DNA of 64,000 nt from Elusimicrobiota bacterium (lineage in GTDB: Bacteria > Elusimicrobiota > Elusimicrobia > UBA1565 > UBA9628), in contig PLZD01000031.1 of the NCBI GenBank assembly GCA_003151975.1, forward strand, positions 140,488-204,487. Direction: 5' to 3'. Position 1 is the stretch's first letter, and every line of letters starts with the position of its first letter. Made by a program: the position numbers and the translations under genes. The notes beneath the pieces were generated by a model. That model was given only the letters and a program-made list of their open reading frames with translations. It searched no databases and was not told the origin of the DNA. This document shows, in pieces, positions 42,727-50,362 of the stretch.

Positions 42727-43560
42727 ATGCAGAACCGCAAATCGTGGCTCACGGCCGCCACCGTCGCAACCGTCGCTTTGGCCGCCGGCGTGCTTGGCGC
42801 TCAAACGTTCGACGACAGCGTCAACCAAGCCTTCAGCAAGGACAGCGCGTTGTTCACCCAGACCTCGGCGCTCAAAGCGAGCGTCACCGCGCATGCGGCC
42901 GAGACGAAGCAGATGTTGGCCGAGGATCAGGCCGCCTTCGGCGGCGGCGGCGGGGGACATCCCGGCGGCGGTTTCGGCGGTGGAGGCCATCCCGGCGGCG
43001 GATTCCCGGGCGGCGCTCCTGGCGGTCATCCCGGCGGCAATCCCGGCGGCAACCCGGGCGGTCATCCCGGCGGCAACCCGGGCGGTCATCCCGGCGGCAA
43101 CCCGGGCGGCAATCCCGGCGGTCATCCCGGCGGTAATCCCGGCGACGGACCTCACGGCGGGCCCGGACACGATCCGCATCCTGGGGGAGGTTGGCACCCG
43201 AATCCTGGTCCCGGACATTGGGACGGCTGGGGTCATCCCGGCTGGGGCCGCGACGGCTGGGGCTGGCGCGACGGTCGCTGGCTCTGGTCGGGCTGGGCTC
43301 CGTGGGCCGTGGGCTCGGGTCTCGCCTGCGACTCTTACTTCGCCAACGCCTATCAGCAATGCTCGGACGCCGCGTGGTCCAACAACGATGCCTGCAAGAG
43401 CGCCTGCGATCAGGCCGGAACTCCCGATGGCTGTTACGACCAGTGCGACAGCGAGACGAGCAACGCCGTCAATTCCTGCGAGCTTTCGTACAACTCGAAT
43501 TGGAACTGCGGCTTCGCGCCCGTCTGGCCGCCGGTCGGAGTCGTGATCCGCATCCCGTAA
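42727..43560 (+). CDS. Secreted Gly/His-repeat protein with cysteine-rich C-terminus
   Basis: 277 residues. Signal peptide about 1-25 (VATVALAAGVLGAQ), a helical segment (about 27-70), then PGGH/PGGN four-residue repeats (about 95-140), a His/Trp/Gly stretch (HPGGGWHPN, WDGWGHPGW) and a C-terminal domain with eight cysteines (about 199-265), enough for four disulfides. PGGH and HPGGGW motifs recall metal-binding repeats, including prion octarepeats; metal binding is inferred. Shine-Dalgarno GGAGGAG lies 12-18 bases before the ATG. A strong terminator follows the gene. No homologous family recognised. Confidence 0.8.
   Translation: MQNRKSWLTAATVATVALAAGVLGAQTFDDSVNQAFSKDSALFTQTSALKASVTAHAAETKQMLAEDQAAFGGGGGGHPGGGFGGGGHPGGGFPGGAPGGHPGGNPGGNPGGHPGGNPGGHPGGNPGGNPGGHPGGNPGDGPHGGPGHDPHPGGGWHPNPGPGHWDGWGHPGWGRDGWGWRDGRWLWSGWAPWAVGSGLACDSYFANAYQQCSDAAWSNNDACKSACDQAGTPDGCYDQCDSETSNAVNSCELSYNSNWNCGFAPVWPPVGVVIRIP
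43021..43143 (+). repeat. Tandem 12-base repeats arranged as two 60-base blocks
   Basis: Codes for PGGH or PGGN units in the order H-N-N-H-N, given twice: the second block 43081-43140 is a near-exact copy of 43021-43080. Base differences are mostly at third codon positions, so the protein order is better conserved than the DNA. Confidence 0.85.
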
Positions 43561-43580
43561 CCGACGAGAAAGTCTAGAAA

Positions 43581-43619
43581 AGACCCCCGCGCGGGAAACC
43601 GCGCGGGGGTCTTCGTTTT
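43581..43619 (+). terminator. Strong intrinsic terminator, bidirectional
   Basis: AGACCCCCGCGCGG/CCGCGCGGGGGTCT, a perfect 14-base-pair stem with a GAAA tetraloop at 43581-43612, followed by TCGTTTTC. Upstream AAAA would serve the minus strand, so it can also end the dioxygenase transcript. It is the only clear intrinsic terminator in the window. Confidence 0.88.
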
Positions 43620-43625
43620 CAGACT

Positions 43626-44411
43626 CTAGTTTCTTCCGAAGCTCGCGCCGCGCATCGAGATGGCGGCGTTCTCGATGCCTTCGTACTCCCAGCGGACTTT
43701 GTCGCCGTCCGCGGCGCCCATAGCGACGAGATACGGATACCAATGCTCGGGGGTGGGGATGCTTTCGCTTCCGCCGGGCATGCCGTCGGGCGAGCCCGAA
43801 AGCGCTCCGGCGTCGCCGTCCTCCGTTTTGCGCTTCACGAAGGAATCGAACGCGACGGCCCAATCGACCGGCGCCGCTTTCTTTGACCAGTCCATCTCCG
43901 CGAGATTGTGAACGACGTTGCCGCTGCCGATGATGAGGACTCCTTCATCGCGCAGCGGCGCGAGCTTGCGGCCCACCTCGAGCTGGCGATCCCCAGAGGC
44001 CGCGACATCGACGCTGAGCTGGACGACGGGGACGTCGACGTCGGGATACATATGCCTCAGCACGGACCACGCGCCGTGGTCCAGGCCCCAATCATCGTCG
44101 TCGAGCTCGACGCCCGTCTCGCCGAGCGTCTTGCGCACGAGTTCGGCGATCTTCGGGCTTCCGGGAGCCGCATAGCGCACGGCGAAGAGCTCCTCTGGGA
44201 AGCCGGAGAAGTCGTGGATCGTCTTGGGGCGGCTCATGTGCGTGACGCGCAGCGCGCCCGGCGTCGTCCAATGCGCCGAGACGCAAACGATCGCCTTCGG
44301 CTTGCCGAGCTCGCGGCCCAGCTTGCCGAGCGTCCGGCTGAAGGCGTCGTCGGCCAAGGCGTGCATCGGATTGCCGTGTCCGAGAAAAACGACGGGTTGG
44401 CGTTTTCTCAT
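43626..44411 (-). CDS. ygiD: 4,5-DOPA dioxygenase/LigB-type extradiol dioxygenase family protein
   Basis: 261 residues, typical of YgiD. The N-terminal GHGNPM (H12), VSAHWTT (H47), LDHGAWS (H112) and VVHNL (H168) supply the Zn/Fe ligands and catalytic histidines of the family. PTPEHWYPYLVAMGA near the C-terminus is the conserved end motif. E. coli YgiD opens the ring of L-DOPA in vitro; the natural substrate is unknown. Divergent from the flavin reductase gene at 44481, with a 69-base shared region; the two may act together on an aromatic or quinoid compound. Confidence 0.9.
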   Translation of the reverse strand: MRKRQPVVFLGHGNPMHALADDAFSRTLGKLGRELGKPKAIVCVSAHWTTPGALRVTHMSRPKTIHDFSGFPEELFAVRYAAPGSPKIAELVRKTLGETGVELDDDDWGLDHGAWSVLRHMYPDVDVPVVQLSVDVAASGDRQLEVGRKLAPLRDEGVLIIGSGNVVHNLAEMDWSKKAAPVDWAVAFDSFVKRKTEDGDAGALSGSPDGMPGGSESIPTPEHWYPYLVAMGAADGDKVRWEYEGIENAAISMRGASFGRN

Positions 44412-44464
44412 ATCATCTGCCTATCGCTCCGCGTTATGGTAACAGTTTGAAAGCGCGATTTTGA

Positions 44465-44470
44465 TAGGAT
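44465..44470 (+). promoter_or_regulatory. -10-like box (TAGGAT) of the flavin oxidoreductase gene
   Basis: TAGGAT is followed by ten bases and the ATG at 44481. The upstream in-frame ATG at 44469 lies inside the box, so 44481 is preferred. Confidence 0.4.
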
Positions 44471-44480
44471 GGGCTCACGT

Positions 44481-45554
44481 ATGAGCGCGCTTCTCGACCC
44501 CATGACCTTCCGCGGCGGCGCTTCCTCGCGCAACCGCATCGTCCTGGCGGCGATGACCAACGGCCAAAGCAACGACGACGGCACCCTCGGCGAGGACGAA
44601 CTGCGCTGGCTCGACATGCGCGCCGCGGGCGGTTTTGGCATCGTCACCACCTGCGCGGCCCACGTTTCCAAAGACGGTCAAGGCTGGGCCGGCGAGCTGG
44701 GTATTTACGATGACCGCCACGTCCCCGGGCTCAAGCGCCTCGCCGACTTGATGCACAAGCGCGGCGCGCTCGTCTTCGCGCAGATCTTTCACGGCGGCCT
44801 GCGGGCCGACAAGAATCTCATCGGAGGGCTGCCTTGGTCCGCCAGCGCCGCCGAGGGGATATGCCGCGCGAGCGACGAGCAAGACATCCGACGCGTCATC
44901 GCCGATTTCGCGGCCGCGGCGCGGCGCGCGCGCGAGGCCGGCATGGACGGCGTCGAGATCCACGGCGCGCATGGCTATCTGATCACGCAATTTTTAAGCA
45001 CGGTCGAAAATAGGCGGACCGACGGTTGGGGAGGCGCGCTCGAGGGTCGCGCGCGCTTGGCGCGAGAGGTCCTGCGGGCCGCGCGCGACGCGGCGCCCGC
45101 GCCTTTCGTCGTCGGCATGCGCCTGTCGCCCGAGGATTTCGGCAACGCCAAAGGGCTCGATCTCGACGAGAATCTTCAGGTCGCGCGCTGGCTCTGCGAG
45201 GACGGCGCGGACTTCCTGCACCTCTCGATCTGGGAGGCCTTAAAAAACACCGCCAAGCGTCCCGACGAGCACGCCCTGACCGCCTTTCGCCGCGCGGTGC
45301 CCGATGGCGTCCGGCTTTTCGCGGCGGGCAAGATCTGGACGCGCTCCGAGGGGGAGAAAGCGCTGGCCCTCGGTGCCGACGCCGTCGCCTTAGGCCGTTC
45401 GGCGATCGCCAATCCCGACTGGCCGCTGCAAGTCAAGGACCCGCGCTGGAGCCCGCGCCTGCCGCCGCTGACCAAAGAGGAACTAGTGGCCCGAGGACTG
45501 AGTCCGCTCTTCGTCGAGTACATGCGCCGCTGGAAGGGCTTCGTGGCCGGCTGA
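44481..45554 (+). CDS. Old-yellow-enzyme family NADH:flavin oxidoreductase
   Basis: 357 residues from 44481 (361 from 44469). A TIM-barrel OYE: LDPMTFRGGASSRNRIVLAAMT is the FMN-phosphate-proximal N-terminus, QIFHGGLRA the substrate-side loop, GMDGVEIHGAHGYLITQFLS the H-x-x-H/substrate pair, and AAGKIWTRSEGEKALALGAD the phosphate-binding end. It reduces activated C=C bonds with FMN and NAD(P)H. It is divergent from the dioxygenase gene and precedes the MORN gene on the same strand. Physiological substrate unknown. Confidence 0.92.
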   Translation: MSALLDPMTFRGGASSRNRIVLAAMTNGQSNDDGTLGEDELRWLDMRAAGGFGIVTTCAAHVSKDGQGWAGELGIYDDRHVPGLKRLADLMHKRGALVFAQIFHGGLRADKNLIGGLPWSASAAEGICRASDEQDIRRVIADFAAAARRAREAGMDGVEIHGAHGYLITQFLSTVENRRTDGWGGALEGRARLAREVLRAARDAAPAPFVVGMRLSPEDFGNAKGLDLDENLQVARWLCEDGADFLHLSIWEALKNTAKRPDEHALTAFRRAVPDGVRLFAAGKIWTRSEGEKALALGADAVALGRSAIANPDWPLQVKDPRWSPRLPPLTKEELVARGLSPLFVEYMRRWKGFVAG

Positions 45555-45574
45555 GCTCTAGCGTCGACCGACCA

Positions 45575-45580
45575 TATGAT
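45575..45580 (+). promoter_or_regulatory. -10 box (TATGAT) of the MORN-repeat gene
   Basis: TATGAT, then a leader of about 18 bases with AGAGAGGA, a real Shine-Dalgarno sequence, before the ATG at 45605. Unlike most promoters here, this one appears leadered. Confidence 0.45.
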
Positions 45581-45604
45581 ACGATGTCCAGAGAGGATTA
45601 CCCC

Positions 45605-46006
45605 ATGAAAGGAAAAAACGCGAAATCGAAGTCCAAGATCGTCAAGGAACTCTTCCCGAGCGGGAAGGTCTCAGCCGAGGTCCCCTACGAGGACGGCGTG
45701 CGCGCCGGCTCGGGCAAGATGTTCTACGAGAACGGCGAGCTCTACGCCAAGGAGACTTACAAAGGCGACAAGTTGAACGGCCCGACGGTCACGTACTATA
45801 AGGACGGCACCATCCAGGCCGAGCTGAACTACAAGGACGGCCTATTGAACGGCGCGTGCAAGCAGTACTATCCGAGCGGGAAGGTCGAGTCGGAGACCTC
45901 CTACGCGGCAGGCAAGAAAGATGGCGCGCACATCGTCTACGATGAGTCCGGAAAAGTCGTGACGAAGGAAAACTACAGCGCCGACAAGATCGTCGCCAAC
46001 GCCTGA
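45605..46006 (+). CDS. MORN-repeat (YwqK-type) protein
   Basis: 133 residues. Five or so copies of a 23-residue pattern such as LFPSGKVSAEVPYEDGVRAG, FYENGELYAKETYKGDKLNG, YYKDGTIQAELNYKDGLLNG and YYPSGKVESETSYAAGKKDG, a MORN_2 variant. These beta-hairpin repeats usually mediate binding; NCBI labels such proteins 'toxin-antitoxin YwqK antitoxin' but no partner toxin is seen nearby. An in-frame ATG at 45584 adds seven residues but lies too close to the -10 box. It is followed by tRNA-Ser. Confidence 0.85.
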   Translation: MKGKNAKSKSKIVKELFPSGKVSAEVPYEDGVRAGSGKMFYENGELYAKETYKGDKLNGPTVTYYKDGTIQAELNYKDGLLNGACKQYYPSGKVESETSYAAGKKDGAHIVYDESGKVVTKENYSADKIVANA

Positions 46007-46007
46007 A

Positions 46008-46037
46008 TTGTCTTTCTGGCCGGAAAAAAGCTACGAT
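46008..46037 (+). promoter_or_regulatory. Sigma70-type promoter of tRNA-Ser
   Basis: TTGTCT (46008-46013), an 18-base spacer, TACGAT (46032-46037). Transcription would start near 46044, about 20 bases before the mature tRNA. Confidence 0.5.
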
Positions 46038-46063
46038 GTCGCAAGCAGTTTTTCACCAATTTT

Positions 46064-46154
46064 GGAGAGGTGGGTGAGCGGCTGAAACCGACGGTTTGCT
46101 AAACCGTTGTACTGGTTTACTCCGGTACCGAGGGTTCGAATCCCTCCCTCTCCG
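46064..46154 (+). tRNA. tRNA-Ser (anticodon GCU)
   Basis: 91 bases. Acceptor stem GGAGAGG pairs with CCTCTCC (46147-46153), discriminator G at 46154. Anticodon stem ACGGT/ACCGT with loop TTGCTAA gives anticodon GCT, which reads AGC/AGU. A long variable arm, typical of serine tRNA, and the T-loop GGTTCGAATCC are present. CCA is not encoded, so it must be added. Confidence 0.96.
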
Positions 46155-46220
46155 TCGCTCTTAGTTCACATCATCCGTTTGGCGACGGGTCTCCCGACGG
46201 ACTATCTTACGGGGTGACTC

Positions 46221-46255
46221 GACGCCGTACTCGAGACCAGACTCGGCGTCTTATT
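46221..46255 (+). terminator. Possible weak terminator after tRNA-Ser
   Basis: GACGCCG (46221-46227) and CGGCGTC (46244-46250) could form a seven-base stem with a 16-base loop, followed by TTATTA. The loop is long and the U-run short, so this is a tentative call. Confidence 0.3.
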
Positions 46256-47183
46256 AGGGCTGGCTGGGCGCGGGCACGGGCGTCCACTCGCTGACGGGGT
46301 AGGCGTCCACCATGCGGCCGGCGGACTTGAAGGGAAATTCCTTGGCGAGCGGTTCGACGATTTCCGTCGGCGCGGCGATTGCGTTGACGGAACCGTACTT
46401 CTGCATGTGGCCCGCGACGTCGATCACGCGGTCGCTCATCTCCTCCATCGGCGTCTTTTCGTCGAAAAGCACGGGACCGGCGTTGACGCCGACGCGGATT
46501 TTGAAGTCGCCGCGCATGTTCTTGATCTTGGCGTTGAATTCGGAGAGCGACGCGATCGTGTCGCGCCCGGCGCGGATGGCAGAAGCCGCGTCGTCGAAGC
46601 AGGCCATGACGCCGTCCGGCGTCCAGGTCGACTTGAGCACTCCGGAGGCGGCGAGACACTTCTCGACGACCTGCTTGTAGCGGCGGAAATCATTCTCGGC
46701 CACGCTGGAGTCCTCGCCCTTCTTGAGCCCCGTCGAGTCGACGACGTCCATCGAAAGAAACGCCACCGTCCGCTTGAGTTGATCGAGCTGGGTCTTGGCC
46801 TTCGAGTACATCTCGAGAAGCTGGGCGCGATCGACGACGCCCTCGGCCTCCTCCTCTTCCTTCAGCCGCACCGAGGCGACCTTGAGCTTGGCCGCCGCGC
46901 GGCGCATGCCCATCGCGCCGAAGTAGAAAACGAGCCCGGTCATGAAAATCGAGATGTCGCGGCCGCCGATGTGGGTCGGCATGATTGTCCGCAGGGTCGT
47001 CTCGATGGGCTTCTCGCACGAAGCCTCGAACTTCAGGAAGCCGACGATGTCGGGGAAGCGCTGGACGTCCTGGAACAGCCCGAGCACGCGCGCGACGATC
47101 ATCGCGATCACGCAGCCCACGACCGGATAGGACAGTACGATCAGAAGGACGGCCGCGATCTTCGCACCAACGCTCTTTTTCAC
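46254..47183 (-). CDS. Membrane-bound adenylate/guanylate-cyclase-like protein, catalytic site degenerate
   Basis: 309 residues from a GTG at 47183. Two N-terminal spans (about 9-36, 75-97), a helical linker (100-135), then a class III cyclase-type domain: FLSMDVVDSTG (D146), TPDGVMACFDDAASAI (D190), RVGVNAGPVLFD. The segment DRVIDVAGHMQ (250-260) stands where active enzymes have V-N-x-A-x-R; Asn is replaced by Asp255 and the transition-state Arg by His259, so catalysis may be lost or altered. A TATAAT box at 47208-47213 and GGGGGA precede the start. Confidence 0.75.
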   Translation of the reverse strand: MKKSVGAKIAAVLLIVLSYPVVGCVIAMIVARVLGLFQDVQRFPDIVGFLKFEASCEKPIETTLRTIMPTHIGGRDISIFMTGLVFYFGAMGMRRAAAKLKVASVRLKEEEEAEGVVDRAQLLEMYSKAKTQLDQLKRTVAFLSMDVVDSTGLKKGEDSSVAENDFRRYKQVVEKCLAASGVLKSTWTPDGVMACFDDAASAIRAGRDTIASLSEFNAKIKNMRGDFKIRVGVNAGPVLFDEKTPMEEMSDRVIDVAGHMQKYGSVNAIAAPTEIVEPLAKEFPFKSAGRMVDAYPVSEWTPVPAPSQP

Positions 47184-47207
47184 TTATCTAATCCCCCAGC
47201 GGCGCTT

Positions 47208-47213
47208 ATTATA
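47208..47213 (-). promoter_or_regulatory. -10 box (TATAAT) of the cyclase-like gene
   Basis: A perfect TATAAT on the minus strand, 24 bases before the GTG start. The leader of about 18 bases carries GGGGGA eight to nine bases upstream, so this start looks Shine-Dalgarno-dependent. Confidence 0.5.
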
Positions 47214-47238
47214 TCATTGCCGAAACGCGCGAGCTTCG

Positions 47239-48207
47239 TCAAAAAAGCGGGTCGATCACGTAGCCTCTCCCCGACTCGAAGAGGAGCTTGGTATCGTCTC
47301 CAAGGTAGCCGGGAGGAAGCCACGCGGGCCCCGCGGCCTCGATGAGAACATACTTATCCCCGTTGTAGGCGATGTACGACTCGCCATTGGCGGGCGGCCG
47401 CTCGTAGCCGAGCAGAAAGTGGTCGGGAAGCTCGATGATGATCATCTTAAATCCCGGCCAGTTCGCCATGATCGCGGCCAAGAGCGCCACTTTGGTGTCG
47501 CAATCGCCCCAGCCGCCGACGAGGGTCTTCGCGGGCGTCCAGACCCCGCCCGTATGCACGCTGTCGACCAGCGGAGGAACTTCCTTGTAGTCCACGGCGG
47601 TCTGAACGAGGGAAGTCGCGGCGGCAATCAGCCACTCCCGGCCGCGGCCCTTGGCGCTCTTCTCCAACTCGCGCGCGAGCCCGGACAGCTTCGGCGCGCT
47701 GCGCCGGGCCAGACCCGCAAGATTGACCTTCGTCACGCCTCCGGGCTCCACGATGAAGCCTCGAGCGGTGAAGTACTCCTTGAATTTTCGCCTGTAGACT
47801 TCCTGGAGCATCGTCAGGTCCGAATCGAGCTTCTCCTGAGTGTCGTGCCGCATTGATGCGGCCTCGTAGGCTTCTTGGCGCGCGGCGTCGCGCCAGCTCC
47901 GCAGCCCCGCGATGTCCGAGTCGCGGTAGCCCCAACCCTCGTCCTCGGCGTCGTAGGTGCTCTTGTTGATCTCAAAGACGGCCGACAGCGCCTCGTTGTC
48001 GAAGGATCGGAACTTGAACTCGACGGCATAGGCGCCGTCGCGCGGCAGCTTGCGCCGCGAGGTCGCGGGCGCGACAGGCGCATAGGGGACTCCGCGATCA
48101 AGGACGAGCTCGGCGTGGTCGGCGCCGCGGCAGCCCGAGAGGAAGGCGAGCGCGAACGCTCCGACGGGCAATAGGATGCGGCTCCACATTCTAGACGGGC
48201 TTGGCAT
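47239..48207 (-). CDS. Transglutaminase-like lipoprotein
   Basis: 322 residues. Signal peptide ending in LSGC, with Cys26 as the likely lipid-attachment site. After a helical region (about 75-190) the cysteine-protease-like core has GGWGDCDTK (C236), LPDHFLLGY (H263) and YVLIEAAGPAWLPPG (E290), the Cys-His-acid arrangement of transglutaminase-like proteins. It probably acts at the envelope on peptide or glycan links; the substrate is unknown. It lies nine bases after a paralogue that lacks the lipobox, and the two are likely one operon. Confidence 0.8.
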   Translation of the reverse strand: MPSPSRMWSRILLPVGAFALAFLSGCRGADHAELVLDRGVPYAPVAPATSRRKLPRDGAYAVEFKFRSFDNEALSAVFEINKSTYDAEDEGWGYRDSDIAGLRSWRDAARQEAYEAASMRHDTQEKLDSDLTMLQEVYRRKFKEYFTARGFIVEPGGVTKVNLAGLARRSAPKLSGLARELEKSAKGRGREWLIAAATSLVQTAVDYKEVPPLVDSVHTGGVWTPAKTLVGGWGDCDTKVALLAAIMANWPGFKMIIIELPDHFLLGYERPPANGESYIAYNGDKYVLIEAAGPAWLPPGYLGDDTKLLFESGRGYVIDPLF

Positions 48208-48216
48208 CAGGGGGGA

Positions 48217-49212
48217 TCAGAAGACGTCGACTTTGTAGCCTTCCTTGCTTTCAAGGAGGCGTTGAGTGCCTTCGCTGATCGCGCCGGGCGGCAGCCACGC
48301 GGGGCCCGCGGCTTCGATGAGCACGTAGGGCTGGCCCTCGAACTCGACGAACACGTCGCCCTTCACCGGAATGCGCCTGACGCCCATGGCGTAATGATCG
48401 GGCAGGCTCAGGCCGATTGTCTTGATGCCCGGGAAGTTGGCGAGGATCGATGCGAGCAGGCCGGTCTTCGTGTCGCAGTCGCCCCAACCCTTGACCAAAG
48501 TCTCCTCCGGAGGCCACAGGCCTCCGGTATGGACTCCGTCGACGACGTTCGGGGGGACCTTGTACATGACTGCGGTCTGCACCATCGACGTGACCGCGCC
48601 GATGGTGTCGCCGCCTCCGTACTTGCGGGCGATGGAAATCTCGTCGAAAAGCTTGGACAGCGCGACGACGCGAGAGGCGTGCTTGCGGATGAGCTCGGGC
48701 ATGTCGACCTCGACGACGCCGTCGGCGAGCAGCCGAAAGCCGCGAGCGGAGAGATACTCCTTTTTGTTCTTTTCGTATTGCGTCTTGAGCATGGCCAGCG
48801 CGTCGTTGAGCTGCTGCTGGGTCTTGCCTTTCTTCATCGCGTCGGCGAGCGCCTGCTTGCGCGCCGCCTCGTGCGCGGCCTTCAGCGCGACGAGGTCGGA
48901 CTCTTTATAACCCCACTCCGCCTCGTAGCCGGAGTAGAGGTCTTTGGCGATCTCGAAGCGGGTGGTGAGCTGGTCGTCGTTGAAGTTCCGGAAACCGTAC
49001 TCGGCGACATAGCCGGAGTCGCTCTTCTTGATCTTCTGCGTCGCGTCCCGGCCCTGAAGCGCGCCTTCCTCGGAGTCCTGCGCGTAGACGAGCATGCCGT
49101 CCTGGGGCATGACCACGAGCTTCTCCTGCCAACGCGCGCCGAGCACCGCGGCCGCGGCGGCGGCAATAAAGCCCAAAGCGAGCAGGCGGAAAAAGGGGAG
49201 ATTTGTTCTCAT
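48217..49212 (-). CDS. Transglutaminase-like exported protein, paralogue of the lipoprotein
   Basis: 331 residues. One N-terminal hydrophobic segment (about 8-25) without a lipobox Cys, so membrane-anchored or secreted. The core repeats the pattern of its neighbour: KGWGDCDTK (C246), LPDHYAMGV (H273), YVLIEAAGPAWLPPG (E300), and the shared VDGVHTGGLWPPEETLV. A tandem duplication of an ancestral gene is likely, with divergence of the N-terminus (one anchored by lipid, one by a signal anchor). Confidence 0.78.
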   Translation of the reverse strand: MRTNLPFFRLLALGFIAAAAAAVLGARWQEKLVVMPQDGMLVYAQDSEEGALQGRDATQKIKKSDSGYVAEYGFRNFNDDQLTTRFEIAKDLYSGYEAEWGYKESDLVALKAAHEAARKQALADAMKKGKTQQQLNDALAMLKTQYEKNKKEYLSARGFRLLADGVVEVDMPELIRKHASRVVALSKLFDEISIARKYGGGDTIGAVTSMVQTAVMYKVPPNVVDGVHTGGLWPPEETLVKGWGDCDTKTGLLASILANFPGIKTIGLSLPDHYAMGVRRIPVKGDVFVEFEGQPYVLIEAAGPAWLPPGAISEGTQRLLESKEGYKVDVF

Positions 49213-49255
49213 TGGAGGACGAATGTCTATTTTACCAAATGGCGGACTGATTCGC

Positions 49256-50266
49256 TCAGGCGCCGTAGCCGTCGGGGTTGGCGCGCTGCCAGCGCCAATG
49301 GTCGGCGCACATCTCTTCGAGCCCGCGGCGCGTGGCCCAGCCGAGCTTCTTCTTCGCGAGAGCCGGGTCGGCCCAGATCGCGGCGCTATCTCCCGGGCGG
49401 CGGGGACAAATCTCGTAGGGGATTTTCTTGCCGGCGGCCTTCGAGGCCGCCGCGATGACCTCGAGCACCGAGTAGCCGCGGCCCGCGCCGAGGTTGACCG
49501 CCTCGGCTCCGGCGAAGTCGTCTATTTTGTTCAGCGCCGCGAGGTGGCCCAGCGCGAGGTCGACGACATGGATGTAGTCGCGCACGCCGGTGCCGTCGGG
49601 AGTAGGATAGTCGCTGCCCCAAACGCGGACCGCCGCATGGCGGCCGACCGCGGTCTGCATGACGTATGGCATCAGATTGTTCGGCGTGCCGCGCGGGTCC
49701 TCGCCGATGCGGCCGCTCGCATCGGCGCCGACCGGATTGAAATACCGCAGCAAGGCGATGTGCCAGCCTTGCTCGGCCCGGGCGAGCGCGAAGCACATGT
49801 CCTCGACGGCGAGCTTCGTGCCGCCGTAAGGATTGACCGCGGAGCGCGGGTGACTTTCGTCGACGGGACTCTTTTTAACTTCGCCGTAAACCGTGCACGA
49901 CGACGAGAATATCAGGCGCCGGCAGCCGGCCTCCTTCATCGCGGCGATGAGATTGGCCGTGCCCTCGACGTTGTTTTTTCTGTAGAGCTCCGGCTTCTCG
50001 ACTGATTCGCCGACGGCCTTCAAGCCCGCGAAATGGATGACGGCGTCGAAGCCTTCCTTGAGAAGTCGGTTCAGGCCCGCCTTGTCGAGGAGGTCGAGCT
50101 TCTCGAAGCGCAGCGGCTTGCCGGAGAGTTCGCGCACGCGCGTGATCGAAACCTCGGAGGAGTTCGACAGATTGTCGAAGCCGACGACCTCGAACCCCGC
50201 CTTGAGAAGCTCGAGACAGGTCTGGCTTCCTATATACCCCGAGGCTCCCGTCACCAGAACGCGCAT
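49256..50266 (-). CDS. galE: UDP-glucose 4-epimerase
   Basis: 336 residues. GalE signature throughout: VTGASGYIGSQTCLELL (NAD site, 5-21), FDNLSNSS, IHFAGLKAVGES, catalytic Ser in SSSCTVYG and YGGTK (Y146/K150 by count), LLRYFNPVGAD, GVRDYIHVVDLA and NLGAGRGYSVLEV. YGGTK replaces the more common Y-G-R/K-S/T-K. It interconverts UDP-glucose and UDP-galactose (or the N-acetyl forms), supplying sugar for the surface glycans. It is divergent from the Wza-like gene at 50363. Confidence 0.94.
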   Translation of the reverse strand: MRVLVTGASGYIGSQTCLELLKAGFEVVGFDNLSNSSEVSITRVRELSGKPLRFEKLDLLDKAGLNRLLKEGFDAVIHFAGLKAVGESVEKPELYRKNNVEGTANLIAAMKEAGCRRLIFSSSCTVYGEVKKSPVDESHPRSAVNPYGGTKLAVEDMCFALARAEQGWHIALLRYFNPVGADASGRIGEDPRGTPNNLMPYVMQTAVGRHAAVRVWGSDYPTPDGTGVRDYIHVVDLALGHLAALNKIDDFAGAEAVNLGAGRGYSVLEVIAAASKAAGKKIPYEICPRRPGDSAAIWADPALAKKKLGWATRRGLEEMCADHWRWQRANPDGYGA

Positions 50267-50349
50267 GGCTTAATCTCCATTTTATTCCATACGATATTCG
50301 CATTTTGCGCCGACCGGGTCCAGCCCTGGCGCGATTTGAGCAAAACCGC

Positions 50350-50355
50350 TATAAT
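50350..50355 (+). promoter_or_regulatory. -10 box (TATAAT) of the Wza-like gene
   Basis: A perfect TATAAT is followed by seven bases and the ATG at 50363. It starts the polysaccharide-export unit 50363-55247 and implies a leaderless mRNA. Confidence 0.6.
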
Positions 50356-50362
50356 AGCGCCG

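Noticed and set aside
43021-43143. CRISPR array
   Set aside because: Repeats are contiguous 12-base coding units without spacers.
42673-43863. 396-codon minus-strand frame with AAGMTARV repeats
   Set aside because: It is the mirror of the PGGH/PGGN repeat region; the plus strand has signal peptide, Shine-Dalgarno and terminator.
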